Source: Myxococcales bacterium (GTDB taxonomy: Bacteria; Myxococcota_A; Bradymonadia; UBA7976; UBA1532). From it: a DNA stretch of 33,804 nt. Of the stretch, positions 23,341 to 32,404 are shown one piece after another (within the stretch, counting starts at the first letter, position 1; each line of letters opens with the position of its first letter). The stretch is taken from positions 1 to 33,804 of the forward strand of contig SHZC01000033.1 of the NCBI GenBank assembly GCA_009692505.1. Reading direction: 5' to 3'. The position numbers and the translations under genes are program-made. Below the pieces are notes generated by a model. The model searched no databases, was not told the DNA's origin, and saw only the letters and a list, made by a program, of their open reading frames with translations.

Positions 23341-24309
23341 ATGTGGATCTACATCGCCCGGCGCCTGCTGGCGATCCCACCGTTGTTGCTGGCGGTGAGT
23401 TTCATTACGTATCTCCTCCTCTGGGTCTCGCCCGGGGATTACTTCACGCGACTGCAGGACAACCCCGCCGTCACGCAGGAGTACCTCGACACGCTCAAGG
23501 CGCAGTACGGGCTCGATGGGGGGTTCTTCAAGCGATACTTCTTCTGGCTGCTCAACGCGACGACCCTCGAGTTCGGGTACAGCTTCAAGTACGACCTGCC
23601 CGTCTTCTCGCTGCTTCGCGAGCGCATGAGCAATACGCTCCTCCTCAGTATCGTCTCGATGATCGCGTCGTGGGGCATCGCCATTCCCCTGGGTGTCTTG
23701 GCGGCGGTCCAGCAGGGTCGGATCATCGACAAGGTCTGCGGCTTCATCGCCTTCTTCGGCTTGTCGATCCCGAGGGTCTTCTACGCGCTGCTCGCCGTGC
23801 TCTTCGCCGCCAAGACCGGGTGGTTCCCGACCGGCGGGATGCGCGACAACGTCGAGTGGGATGACTTCGACGGTTGGCAGCGTTTCCTCGATGTCTGCCA
23901 TCACCTCATCTTGCCGGTCTTCGTAATCGCCACGGCGGAGATGGCCTCCCACATGCGCCAGATGCGCGCGCAGATGATCGAGACGTTGACCAAAGACTTC
24001 GTGCGGACCGCGCGCGCCAAGGGGCTCTCCTATTGGAACGTCGTCTGGCGTCACGCCTTCGGCAACGCGATCAACCCGCTGGTCACCCAGTTCGGCTACA
24101 GCCTCGCGGCCCTGCTCACGGGCTCGTTCCTGGTCGAGGTCGTCTTCTCCTGGCCGGGGCTCGCGCGGCTCACCGTCGACGCGGTGTTCTCGCAGGACGA
24201 GCCTCTGGTCATGGCCGCCGTCATGATGGCGACGCTCATGCTCGTGGTCGGCAACCTCATCGCTGATCTGCTGCTCGCGGCGATTGATCCGCGCATTCGG
24301 CTGGAGTGA
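23341..24309 (+). CDS. Peptide ABC transporter permease, OppB/DppB type
   Basis: A 322-residue inner-membrane protein with about six hydrophobic segments, starting M-W-I-Y-I-A-R-R-L-L-A-I-P-P-L-L as OppB-type permeases do. The cytoplasmic coupling helix is visible as R-T-A-R-A-K-G-L-S-Y-W-N-V-V, followed by the usual H-A-F-G-N-A-I-N-P-L. It ends in A-A-I-D-P-R-I-R-L, the typical close. It forms half of the translocation channel with the next gene product. Its stop overlaps an alternative GTG start (24306) of that gene. Confidence 0.92.
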   Translation: MWIYIARRLLAIPPLLLAVSFITYLLLWVSPGDYFTRLQDNPAVTQEYLDTLKAQYGLDGGFFKRYFFWLLNATTLEFGYSFKYDLPVFSLLRERMSNTLLLSIVSMIASWGIAIPLGVLAAVQQGRIIDKVCGFIAFFGLSIPRVFYALLAVLFAAKTGWFPTGGMRDNVEWDDFDGWQRFLDVCHHLILPVFVIATAEMASHMRQMRAQMIETLTKDFVRTARAKGLSYWNVVWRHAFGNAINPLVTQFGYSLAALLTGSFLVEVVFSWPGLARLTVDAVFSQDEPLVMAAVMMATLMLVVGNLIADLLLAAIDPRIRLE

Positions 24310-24317
24310 AGGCCACG

Positions 24318-25403
24318 ATGAAGAACGCCTCACTCTCCCCCGGCCAGATCGTATGGCTCAAGCTGCGCCGCAATCGGACGGCGATGTTCGGCTTGGCGCT
24401 GCTCATCGTCTTGTACGTCGGCATGATCTTCGCCGGCTTCTTCGCCCCGGAGAAGTACGACCACCAGCACCGCGAGCTCGGCTGGCATCCGCCCCACCTG
24501 ACCCGCGTGCATCTCTTCGACGACGAGGGCACGTTTCACGGACCCTTTGTCTACGGGCACAAGCGCGTTCACCCGGCGATCGCCGAGTACGAGGAGCACC
24601 GAGACGAGATCGTGCCCATCGACTTCTTCGTGCGCGGCGACACCTACGCGCTCGTCTGGGTCTTCGAGACGAACGTACACTTCATGGGCTCGCGGGACCC
24701 GGAGCGACCGCTCTTCCTCTTCGGCAGCGATCAGTACGGCCGCGACGTCCTCTCACGCCTCTTCTACGGCAGCCAGGTCAGCCTCTCCGTCGGCATCATC
24801 GGCATCCTGATCAGCATGTCGCTCGGGCTCTTCCTGGGAGGCGTCGCCGGCTACTTCGGCGGGCGGGTCGACTTCGTGCTCATGCGGATCATCGAGGTCA
24901 TCCTGTCTATCCCCGGGCTATATCTCATCCTGACGCTGCGGCAGGCCTTCGGTCAGGATCTGCCGAGCACGCAGAGCTACTTCATGATCGTGCTCGTGCT
25001 CGCCTTCGTCGGATGGGCGGCCAACGCTCGGGTCGTGCGCGGCATGGTGCTCGCCATCAAAGAGAACGACTACGTCACCGCCGCCGAGGCCTTGGGCGTG
25101 TCCCGCGCCCGCATCATCATCAAACACATCCTGCCTAATACGTTCAGCTTCGCGATCGTCACGGCCACGCTCTACGTCCCGTATTACATCCTCAGCGAGG
25201 TGGCGCTGTCCTTCCTCGGCGTCGGCATCCAGGAGCCCGACGCCTCCTGGGGCAATATGCTGAAGGACGCGCAGAATGTGCGGAACCTCACGGACTACCC
25301 TTGGGTGCTCACGCCCGGCTACTTCATCTTCTTGGCGGCCATGGCCTTCAACTACGTCGGTGATGGCCTTCGGGATGCGGCCGATCCGCGAAGTAAGGTG
25401 TGA
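24318..25403 (+). CDS. Peptide ABC transporter permease, OppC/DppC type
   Basis: A 361-residue inner-membrane protein. The N-terminus has the OppC-N pattern (L-K-L-R-R-N-R-T-A-M-F-G-L). A large periplasmic loop of about 100 residues follows the first helix, longer than in many relatives and rich in His, Asp and Glu. The core has F-G-S-D-Q-Y-G-R-D-V-L-S-R, then A-E-A-L-G-V-S-R-A-R-I-I-I-K-H-I-L-P-N, the coupling motif. ATG 24318 has GAAGG at the right distance; a GTG at 24306, overlapping the previous stop, would add four residues. It pairs with the upstream permease. Confidence 0.92.
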   Translation: MKNASLSPGQIVWLKLRRNRTAMFGLALLIVLYVGMIFAGFFAPEKYDHQHRELGWHPPHLTRVHLFDDEGTFHGPFVYGHKRVHPAIAEYEEHRDEIVPIDFFVRGDTYALVWVFETNVHFMGSRDPERPLFLFGSDQYGRDVLSRLFYGSQVSLSVGIIGILISMSLGLFLGGVAGYFGGRVDFVLMRIIEVILSIPGLYLILTLRQAFGQDLPSTQSYFMIVLVLAFVGWAANARVVRGMVLAIKENDYVTAAEALGVSRARIIIKHILPNTFSFAIVTATLYVPYYILSEVALSFLGVGIQEPDASWGNMLKDAQNVRNLTDYPWVLTPGYFIFLAAMAFNYVGDGLRDAADPRSKV

Positions 25404-25405
25404 GC

Positions 25406-26401
25406 ATGAGCGAGGTTGTCCTCGAGGTCCGCGGCCTCAAGACCTACTTTCACACGCACGGCGGCATCGCCCGCGCCGTCGACGATGTGAGCTTCGAGGT
25501 TCGAGCCGGGGAGACGCTGGGTATCGTCGGGGAGAGCGGCTGCGGCAAGTCGGTGACGAGCCTGTCGATCATGCGGCTCGTCGATCCCCCTCACGGCCAC
25601 CACCCCGCCGGTGAGATTCACTTCGGTGGGCGTGACCTGCTCAAGCTCTCCGATCGCCAGATGCAGTCGCTGCGGGGCGGTGACATCGCCATGATCTTCC
25701 AGGAGCCGATGACGAGCCTCAACCCGATCTTCAAGGTCGGGTCGCAGATCGCCGAGTCGCTGCGAATCCACCGAGGCATGAACGCCGCGCAGGCCCGGTC
25801 GGAGGCCACTCGCCTCCTGGAGCGCGTGGGCATCCCCGATCCGAGCCGCCGCATCGACGACTATCCGCACCAGCTCTCCGGCGGCATGAAGCAGCGGGTG
25901 ATGATCGCCATGGCGCTCGCCTGCAAGCCCAAGGTGCTCATCGCCGACGAGCCGACGACCGCCCTGGACGTGACGATTCAGGCGCAGATCCTCGACCTGC
26001 TCCGCGACCTCCAGGCGGAGCTCGGCATGGCCATCGTGCTCATCACGCACGACCTTGGCGTCATCGCCGAGATGGCCCACCGGGTGCTGGTTATGTACGC
26101 CGGTCGGGTGGTCGAGCAGGCCACCGTCTTCGACCTCTTCGCCTCGCCGCGTCACCCCTATACGCAGGGCCTCTTCCGCTCGCTGCCGAGCGTGAATACG
26201 CGCCGGGACCGACTGGCGGTCATCCCCGGCATGGTGCCCGCGTCGACTCATTTTCCCTCGGGCTGTCGATTCCGCAATCGCTGCGACTACGCCCACGACC
26301 TATGCGCGGCCGTCATGCCCGAACTTCAGGCGGTCGAGGGCGAGAGCCCACATGGCGTGGCGTGCTCGAGGCTCGCCGAGCTCCCACCGCTGCCGACCTG
26401 A
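25406..26401 (+). CDS. Peptide ABC transporter ATPase, OppD/DppD type
   Basis: A 331-residue ATP-binding protein. Walker A is G-E-S-G-C-G-K-S (residues 42-49), the Q-loop [10 protein letters not shown], the signature L-S-G-G-M-K-Q-R, Walker [12 protein letters not shown], and the switch I-T-H-D-L-G. The C-terminal extension has H-P-Y-T-Q-G-L-F and a four-Cys pattern (C-x5-C-x6-C, then a later C), which in DppD-type ATPases holds a 4Fe-4S cluster. ATG 25406 has AAGG seven bases upstream. The operon ends here: no OppF/DppF-type second ATPase follows. The partner ATPase may be elsewhere, or this subunit may act as a homodimer. Confidence 0.93.
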   Translation: MSEVVLEVRGLKTYFHTHGGIARAVDDVSFEVRAGETLGIVGESGCGKSVTSLSIMRLVDPPHGHHPAGEIHFGGRDLLKLSDRQMQSLRGGDIAMIFQEPMTSLNPIFKVGSQIAESLRIHRGMNAAQARSEATRLLERVGIPDPSRRIDDYPHQLSGGMKQRVMIAMALACKPKVLIADEPTTALDVTIQAQILDLLRDLQAELGMAIVLITHDLGVIAEMAHRVLVMYAGRVVEQATVFDLFASPRHPYTQGLFRSLPSVNTRRDRLAVIPGMVPASTHFPSGCRFRNRCDYAHDLCAAVMPELQAVEGESPHGVACSRLAELPPLPT

Positions 26402-26407
26402 GGTCGG
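26393..26407 (+). terminator. Hairpin spanning the importer operon's stop codon (possible weak terminator)
   Basis: CCGACC (26393-26398) and GGTCGG (26402-26407) form a perfect 6-bp stem whose three-base loop is the TGA stop of the ATPase gene. A second small stem (CGAGG/CCTCG) lies at 26414-26428. No T-run follows either, so intrinsic termination is uncertain. The 58-bp region to the convergent RND gene holds nothing else. Confidence 0.3.
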
Positions 26408-26459
26408 TGCCTACGAGGCTGCTCCTCGCGGGTCTACGCCGAACGTCGCGTCCGCCGCG

Positions 26460-29400
26460 TCAACCTCGTCGCCCGAACCGGGCATAGAGCACCGGCACCA
26501 CGAGTAGATTGAGCACCGTGGACGACAGGAGCCCGCCCAGGATAACCACCGCCATCGGCGCCTGGATTTCATTGCCTGCCTCATGCCCGGCGAGCACGAG
26601 CGGGATGAGGGCGAGGGCCGCGCAGAGGGCGGTCATGAGGACGGGGGCGAGCCGCTCCATCGAGCCCCGCGTGACCGCCTCGGACAGCCCGGCACCCTCG
26701 TGCAGTCGCAAGTGTTCGAAGTGTGAAATCAAGAGGATCCCGTTTCGCGTCGCGATTCCAAAAAGCGTGATGAACCCGACCAGCGAGGCGATGCTGACCA
26801 CGCCCGAGGTCAGCCCGATCCCCGCGATCCCCCCGATGAGGGCGAGGGGCAGATTGATCAGCGTGATGACGGCGTTGCGGGCCGAGCCGAAGGCGACGAT
26901 CAGCAGCAAGAAGATGCCGGCGATGACCGCGAGGCTGAGCAGGGTGATGGTCCTGGCGGCCTCGGCAGCGCTTTCGAATTGGCCGCCGTAGACGATAAAA
27001 TAGCCCTCGGGAAACATGACGCCTGCGTTGATACGCGCGCGAAGATCATCGACGACAGAGACGAGGTCACGGCCGGCTACGTTGGCCTGCACCACCATCT
27101 TCCGCTGCACGCCCTCACGCGCGATCGTGTTCGGGCTCGTCGTGCGGACGAGCTGCGCCACCGCCTTCAGGGGCACGCGGACGCCGAGCGGCGTGTCATA
27201 GGGGGTGGCGAGCAAGGCCTCGCGGTCCTGGCGGACTGAGTCATTGTATCGGACGACGAGATCAACGGTGCGTTGACCTTCGAGCAGAGCGCCCACCTTC
27301 TCGCCGGTCAGGGATGCCTCGACCTGCTCGACGAGCTCGCCGGTCGTCAGGCCATATCGCGCGGCTGCTTCACGATCAGCCCGGATCTCCAACGCCGGGA
27401 TGTCGATCTGCTGCTCAATGGAGACATCAACCGCGCCGGGCGTGCCCTCCGCGATCTTCTTGACGAGCTCAGCGAGGCCCCGAAGCGCCTCGAGATCGTC
27501 GCCGAAGAGCTTCAGCGCGATCGCGGAGCGCGTGCCCGAGAGCATGTGGTCGATGCGGTGGGAGAGCGGTTGACCGATGGTGATGGCCACCCCGCCGACT
27601 TGCGCCAGCGTCGCTCGGAGGTCGGCGAGGAACGCCTCCTTGTCACGGTCGCCCTTGGAGAGGTCGAGCGCCACGTCGATTTCGGCGGCGTTGACGTCTT
27701 GGGCGTGCTCGTCGAGCTCCGCGCGGCCGGTGCGTCGCGCCGTGGACACGACCTCCGGAAACGACAGCAAGACCTTCTCGACCCGCCGCCCCATCGCGTC
27801 GGATTCCGCGAGCGACGTCCCCGGAAGCGTGATGACGTTGAGGGTCAGCGAGCCTTCGTTGAACTCGGGGAGAAACGAGCGTCCGAGGAAGGGCACGACC
27901 GCGGCAGCGGCCAAAAACGCCACGGTGGCCCCGGCCAAGACCCATCGCGGCCGTGCGAGCGCCCAGCGAAGACTCGGCGCATAGAGTCGCTTGAGCACGC
28001 GGACCACCGCGGTGTCGCTGTGCGAGAGGGCGCGAGACGAAGGCAGAAGCCACGCGCACAGGGCGGGCGTGAGGGTCACCGCCACGAGCAACGAGACGAT
28101 CAGCGCGACGATGTAGGCGAGACCCAGGGGCGCCAGCATCCGGCCCTCTAGCCCCGCGAGAAAGAAGAGCGGCACGAATACGAGCACGATGATCAAGGTG
28201 GCAAAGACGATGGAGCCGCGAATCTCTCTCGAGGCCTCGTAAACGACCTCCAGCGCGGATCGTTGTTCGCCCTCGGGCCGCTTCTTGTTCTCGCGCAAGC
28301 GCCGGAACACATTCTCTACGTCGATGATGGCGTCGTCGACGAGGGAGCCGATGGCGATGGTCAATCCACCGATGGTCATCGTGTTCAGGGTCGCGCCCCC
28401 GAGCTTCAAGGCGATCACGGTTGCCACGAGGGACACAGGGATCGCCAGGAGCGAAATCACCGTGGCCCGGACATTGAGGAGGAACATGAAGAGGATGACC
28501 GCCACGAAGACGGCCCCGTCACGCAGCGCGATCGAGACATTCCGGATCGCGATGGAGATGAACTCGGATTGGCGAAAGAGGCGACGCTCTATCTTCATGC
28601 CGACTGGAAGCGCGCGCTCCATCTCGTCGAGCGCCGTATCGATTCTCTCCGTCAGCTCCAGGGTGTTCGCGTCCGGCTGTTTCATGACCGCCAGCACCAC
28701 GGCTGCCTCCGCGTTCGCCGAGCCCTCGCCACGCTTGGGTCGTGGCCCTGGGCGCACGTCCGCGACCTGCCGCACGGTGATGGGCACGCCGCCCCGAACG
28801 GCGACGGGCGTAGCGGCGATGTCGTCGAGAGACCGCGCACGGCCGACCGCGCGCAGCAGATACTCCTGACCGCCCTCCACATAGAAGCCGCCGGCCGCGT
28901 TCTGGTTGGTGGTCCTCAGCGCGTGCGCGACCTGGTCGAAGGAGAGGTCCAGAGCGGTGAGGGCGTCCGGCCGTACGAGCACCTGGTACTCCTTGACGGC
29001 GCCGCCAATGGGAATCACCTGCGCGATGCCGCTCACCGCGAGGAGACGCTTGCGCAGTGTCCAATCGGCGGCGGTTCGAAGAGCCATGAGCTGCTCCTCG
29101 CGCGCGGGGCCCTCGGGCGCGGCGGTCTCGGCGCGTAAGGCCAGAAACAGGATCTCTCCCATGACCGAAGAGACCGGCGCCATGGTGGGAGGTGGGATGT
29201 CCGTCGGCAGCTGGGATGCAGCGAGCTGGAGCTTCTCGTTGACCACCTGCCGGGCGAGGCGGATGTCCGTCCCCCAATCGAACTCGGCCCAGACGATGGA
29301 GATACCGACACCGGACGCCGAACGCACTCGGCGCAGGCCGCTGGCGCCGTTCAGCGCGGTCTCCAGGGGGAAGGTCACGAGCGTCTCGACCTCCTCCGGG

Positions 29401-29567
29401 GCGAGCCCGTGGGCCTCGGTGACGACGGTTACGGTCGGGGCCGTGAGGTCGGGAAAGACATCGACGGGCATGCGGCGCGTGACGTCGACTCCAAAAATCA
29501 CGAGCAGAAACGAAGCCGCGATGACGAGGAAGCGGTGCTCGATGGACCATGAGATGAGATGATTCAT
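26460..29567 (-). CDS. Heavy-metal efflux RND pump, CusA/CzcA family
   Basis: A 1035-residue inner-membrane antiporter of full RND length. It begins M-N-H-L-I-S-W-S-I-E-H-R-F; the open frame to 29687 is read-through into the adaptor gene. Visible landmarks are R-R-M-P-V-D-V-F-P-D-L-T-A-P-T-V near the first helix, E-E-V-E-T-L-V-T-F-P-L-E, the fourth-helix stretch A-I-G-S-L-V-D-D-A-I-I-D-V-E-N with acidic residues for proton transfer, and H-M-L-S-G-T-R-S-A-I-A-L-K. This S-L-V-D-D version differs from textbook CzcA (I-V-D-G-A-V) and CusA (M-V-D-A-A), so the metal cannot be assigned. It is the last gene of the five-gene operon, two bases after the adaptor's stop. Confidence 0.92.
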   Translation of the reverse strand: MNHLISWSIEHRFLVIAASFLLVIFGVDVTRRMPVDVFPDLTAPTVTVVTEAHGLAPEEVETLVTFPLETALNGASGLRRVRSASGVGISIVWAEFDWGTDIRLARQVVNEKLQLAASQLPTDIPPPTMAPVSSVMGEILFLALRAETAAPEGPAREEQLMALRTAADWTLRKRLLAVSGIAQVIPIGGAVKEYQVLVRPDALTALDLSFDQVAHALRTTNQNAAGGFYVEGGQEYLLRAVGRARSLDDIAATPVAVRGGVPITVRQVADVRPGPRPKRGEGSANAEAAVVLAVMKQPDANTLELTERIDTALDEMERALPVGMKIERRLFRQSEFISIAIRNVSIALRDGAVFVAVILFMFLLNVRATVISLLAIPVSLVATVIALKLGGATLNTMTIGGLTIAIGSLVDDAIIDVENVFRRLRENKKRPEGEQRSALEVVYEASREIRGSIVFATLIIVLVFVPLFFLAGLEGRMLAPLGLAYIVALIVSLLVAVTLTPALCAWLLPSSRALSHSDTAVVRVLKRLYAPSLRWALARPRWVLAGATVAFLAAAAVVPFLGRSFLPEFNEGSLTLNVITLPGTSLAESDAMGRRVEKVLLSFPEVVSTARRTGRAELDEHAQDVNAAEIDVALDLSKGDRDKEAFLADLRATLAQVGGVAITIGQPLSHRIDHMLSGTRSAIALKLFGDDLEALRGLAELVKKIAEGTPGAVDVSIEQQIDIPALEIRADREAAARYGLTTGELVEQVEASLTGEKVGALLEGQRTVDLVVRYNDSVRQDREALLATPYDTPLGVRVPLKAVAQLVRTTSPNTIAREGVQRKMVVQANVAGRDLVSVVDDLRARINAGVMFPEGYFIVYGGQFESAAEAARTITLLSLAVIAGIFLLLIVAFGSARNAVITLINLPLALIGGIAGIGLTSGVVSIASLVGFITLFGIATRNGILLISHFEHLRLHEGAGLSEAVTRGSMERLAPVLMTALCAALALIPLVLAGHEAGNEIQAPMAVVILGGLLSSTVLNLLVVPVLYARFGRRG

Positions 29568-29569
29568 GA

Positions 29570-31147
29570 TCAGTGCTGGTGGCCGTGGGCCGGGATCGCG
29601 CCCGCGGTGGTCGAGAGCTTCACCTCGTAGACTCCGCGGCTGACGACCCGATCTCCGGGCTTGAGCCCCGTCTTGACCTCGACCCAATCGCCCTCGCGAA
29701 TCCCCAGTTGGACCCGGCGTTTGAAGAACGACTCGCCCCCTTCCATCAGGAAGACGGCCGGCGACCCGCTGTCATCGACGATAGCCTGCCTTGGGACGGC
29801 CACGGTATCCGGGCCGACCGCTTCATAGAGCGCGACCCGGGCCGACATGCCGGCTCGGAGCCCGCCGCCGGGGTTGGCGACCCCAAAGACGACCGCGAGG
29901 GTCCGAGTGGCCGGATCGAGGACCGGAGAGACACCGACGCGGGCGGTCGCATCGACGACCTGTTCGATCTCCTGGCCCTCAACGCGGAAGGCCGCGCCGC
30001 CCACTTCCGCAACTCTCGCGACGTCCTGCTCTGGGACGTGGGCGACGAGCCAGAGCTCACTTGAATCCACCACGGTCAGGAGGGGTGCGCCCGCGGCGAC
30101 GAAGGTCCCAGGCATGATCGAGACGCGGGAGACGACGCCATCAAGCGGAGCACGAAGCTCAAACGCCGTGGCCCGCCCGCTGCCCTGGCTCCCCTGCACG
30201 CTTCGAAACGCCGCGAGCTGCGCGCTTGCGGACCGTTGTCGCGCCTCAGCCACCTCCACGGCGACCCGGGCGGCGTCGAACAGTTTCTCGGCGATGGCCT
30301 GGGCGGCAAAGAGATCGGACGCCCGCTGCTGCTCGCGCACGGCGAGCCCCAACTCTGCTCGCGCACGGCGTTCTTCGAGCTCGAGGCCTGAACGATCCGC
30401 GCCACCCGCGGCCCCGGCGGGAGTGAGGGTCAAGATCAGCGCGCCGCGTTTTACGCTCTCGCCCAAGCGGGGGATCGGGCCTGAGACCTCCACCCGCCCC
30501 CCAATCGGAGCGGACAGCTCGGCGTGGCGACCGGCCGCTGTCCGAAACTCACCAAAGACGCGCACGCTGTCTCGGAGTGCCCGCTTCTCGGCGGGCGCCG
30601 TGGCGTAGACCGTCTTCCACTGCTGTTCTTTCAGATAGGGCACCGACTGCTCACCCGCGGGCGCCTCCTCAGCTACGGCGGCCACCGCTGCCTCGACCGT
30701 CGCGTAGACCACGACCTCACCGACCTCGACCACGCCCGCCACCTGTTCGCCGGTCAGGGCGAGTGTGAGCGTGGCGTTGCCGGCTTTCGTAGGTTTCACG
30801 ATGGGTTTGAAGATGCCGTCTCGGAGGGGCTTTTCGGCGAGGAAGACCTGCTCGCTCCCGTCCTTGAAACGGAGCGTCGCAGTCAACTGGCCGCGAATCA
30901 CCGCGTGGAATGTTTCGGGATCTCGGACGTCGGTGAAGTGCGCGACCAAGGGTGACTCCGAGCCCGACACGAACGCGGGATACTCCATGAAGAGCTCGAG
31001 GGAGCCCTGGTAGAGGGTGACCGTTTCGTCTGGCCTCAGATCTTCAAGTGCTTCCGGGCCGGCACCGTGGTGGTGACCGTCTGAGTCATCATGTCTATGA
31101 CAGCCCGCCAACGCCAAAAGGACAACCCAGAGGGCATGATGTGTCAT
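29570..31147 (-). CDS. RND efflux periplasmic adaptor lipoprotein, CusB/CzcB type
   Basis: A 525-residue membrane-fusion protein. The signal ends L-A-L-A-G-C (Cys16). The mature N-terminus is His/Asp-rich (HRHDDSDGHHHG) and the C-terminus also ends in His residues (PAHGHQH); both could bind metal. An extra N-terminal domain of about 130 residues, as in CzcB-type adaptors, precedes the lipoyl/hairpin core (E-L-S-A-P-I-G-G-R-V-E-V, then coiled helices, then L-R-A-P-L-D-G-V-V-S-R-V) and the beta-barrel end (V-A-V-P-R-Q-A-I-V). It bridges the RND pump and the outer membrane factor. Its ATG overlaps the TGA of the TolC-like gene as ATGA. Confidence 0.92.
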   Translation of the reverse strand: MTHHALWVVLLALAGCHRHDDSDGHHHGAGPEALEDLRPDETVTLYQGSLELFMEYPAFVSGSESPLVAHFTDVRDPETFHAVIRGQLTATLRFKDGSEQVFLAEKPLRDGIFKPIVKPTKAGNATLTLALTGEQVAGVVEVGEVVVYATVEAAVAAVAEEAPAGEQSVPYLKEQQWKTVYATAPAEKRALRDSVRVFGEFRTAAGRHAELSAPIGGRVEVSGPIPRLGESVKRGALILTLTPAGAAGGADRSGLELEERRARAELGLAVREQQRASDLFAAQAIAEKLFDAARVAVEVAEARQRSASAQLAAFRSVQGSQGSGRATAFELRAPLDGVVSRVSIMPGTFVAAGAPLLTVVDSSELWLVAHVPEQDVARVAEVGGAAFRVEGQEIEQVVDATARVGVSPVLDPATRTLAVVFGVANPGGGLRAGMSARVALYEAVGPDTVAVPRQAIVDDSGSPAVFLMEGGESFFKRRVQLGIREGDWVEVKTGLKPGDRVVSRGVYEVKLSTTAGAIPAHGHQH

Positions 31148-32385
31148 TTCTCAGCTCCCATATCACCGCTTAGAAATCGGAGGTCGGCCTCGGCGTGGCT
31201 CGCGTCGAGCGCCAGCTCCAGCACCATGAGTCGGGCCTCCCGTGCGACGCGCTCCGCATCGAGCAAGGTCCAGAACTCTGCACCGCCCGCCCGCCAGGCT
31301 GCGGCGGCAATCTCACGAAGACCCTCAGCCCGCGCCAGGACCTCGGTCCGATGAGTCGAGAGGCGTTCGCGACGGGCCAAGAGCGTCACTCTGGCGCTGA
31401 GCTGCTCTCGCGCGGCTGCAGAGAGTTCGCTCATCCGCTCCGCCTCAGTCGCCCGAGCCCGGGCCATCGCCGCGTCCGCTTCCCGCGAGCCTGAGTCGAG
31501 CAAGGGCAGCGGCACCTCGAGGCCGATGATGTAGCCGATCCCGCGGCCGTTCTGGGCCAGGTCGAGCACCTGCACGCCCGCCGTCACCGCCGGATCGGGG
31601 ATCGCGCGACGTCGGGCCGCACGCGCCGCGCCCTCGGCCGCTTCGATCTCAAGCGCGAGCGCCTGAAGATCGGCGCGCTGCTCAACCGCCGTAGTCTCTG
31701 GGATCGGACGTGCCGCGTCTGCCAAGAGGTCACCTGCGAAGGGGGGCAGGCCACTGACATCTCGCCCCAAGAGTGCCGCCGCCGCTGACTCCGCTTGCGC
31801 CCGCTCAATATCGATGGCGCTCCTCAGATCAGCGACGAGCGCGCCCTCCAGCTCCATGCGCAGCCGTTCGTACCCAGCGGACTCGCCGGCCTTCTCCCGC
31901 GCGATCACGATGCGCAGCAACTCCCCCGCCCTGGTCGCGGTCCGGTCGAGGATCAGAGCCTTGCCACGGGCCGCGAGCACCGCATCGAAGGCCCGCCGGG
32001 CCTTCCATATCAGGCGCGCGCGGGCCCAGAGCGCGGATTGCTCCACGGCCTTGAAACCGGCCGCCGCCGCCGCTTGCTCCCCTGCGAGTCGACCCGACAC
32101 CACGAGCGGGGCCCGCAACAGGAGGTCATCCTGGCTCTCGTCCGCTCGCCGTCCGGAGACCGCGGCGCTTCGTTCCCAGGCGAAGGCCGGGTTCTCGGAG
32201 CGTCCTGCTGCGTCCCGCGTTGCCCGCGCCGAGGCCGTCCTGGCCTCGAGGACGCGCGTTGCGGGTCCGATCTGGATGACGAGCGCCGCGAAGTCGTCGC
32301 GCCCGAGCGGCTGAGGCTCGTCCCCGGCCGCACTCAGACTACCAAGGGTAGTCGCTAACGAGACGATCACGGCCTTGAGCTTCAT
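31144..32385 (-). CDS. TolC-family outer membrane efflux protein
   Basis: A 413-residue exported protein. The signal peptide runs to about residue 20 (S-L-S-A-A-G). The body is long Ala/Arg/Glu-rich helices in two similar halves, as in outer membrane factors, with N-P-A-F-A-W-E near the start and I-P-D-P-A-V-T-A-G-V and I-G-L-E-V-P-L-P-L-L-D at the repeat junction, all typical of the CzcC-type branch. GGAAGGAG just before ATG 32385 fixes the start; the open frame to 32517 lies over the M56 gene. It forms the outer-membrane exit channel of the metal pump. The gap to the M56 gene is 19 bp, and the adaptor follows with a 4-bp overlap. Confidence 0.88.
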   Translation of the reverse strand: MKLKAVIVSLATTLGSLSAAGDEPQPLGRDDFAALVIQIGPATRVLEARTASARATRDAAGRSENPAFAWERSAAVSGRRADESQDDLLLRAPLVVSGRLAGEQAAAAAGFKAVEQSALWARARLIWKARRAFDAVLAARGKALILDRTATRAGELLRIVIAREKAGESAGYERLRMELEGALVADLRSAIDIERAQAESAAAALLGRDVSGLPPFAGDLLADAARPIPETTAVEQRADLQALALEIEAAEGAARAARRRAIPDPAVTAGVQVLDLAQNGRGIGYIIGLEVPLPLLDSGSREADAAMARARATEAERMSELSAAAREQLSARVTLLARRERLSTHRTEVLARAEGLREIAAAAWRAGGAEFWTLLDAERVAREARLMVLELALDASHAEADLRFLSGDMGAEK

Positions 32386-32404
32386 GGCTCCGCTCCTTCC
32401 GGCC

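Noticed and set aside
23296..24333. A 345-codon minus-strand open frame opposite the OppB-type permease
   Set aside because: Its Asp/Arg/Glu-rich composition is the mirror of a membrane protein gene, and the permease is unambiguous.
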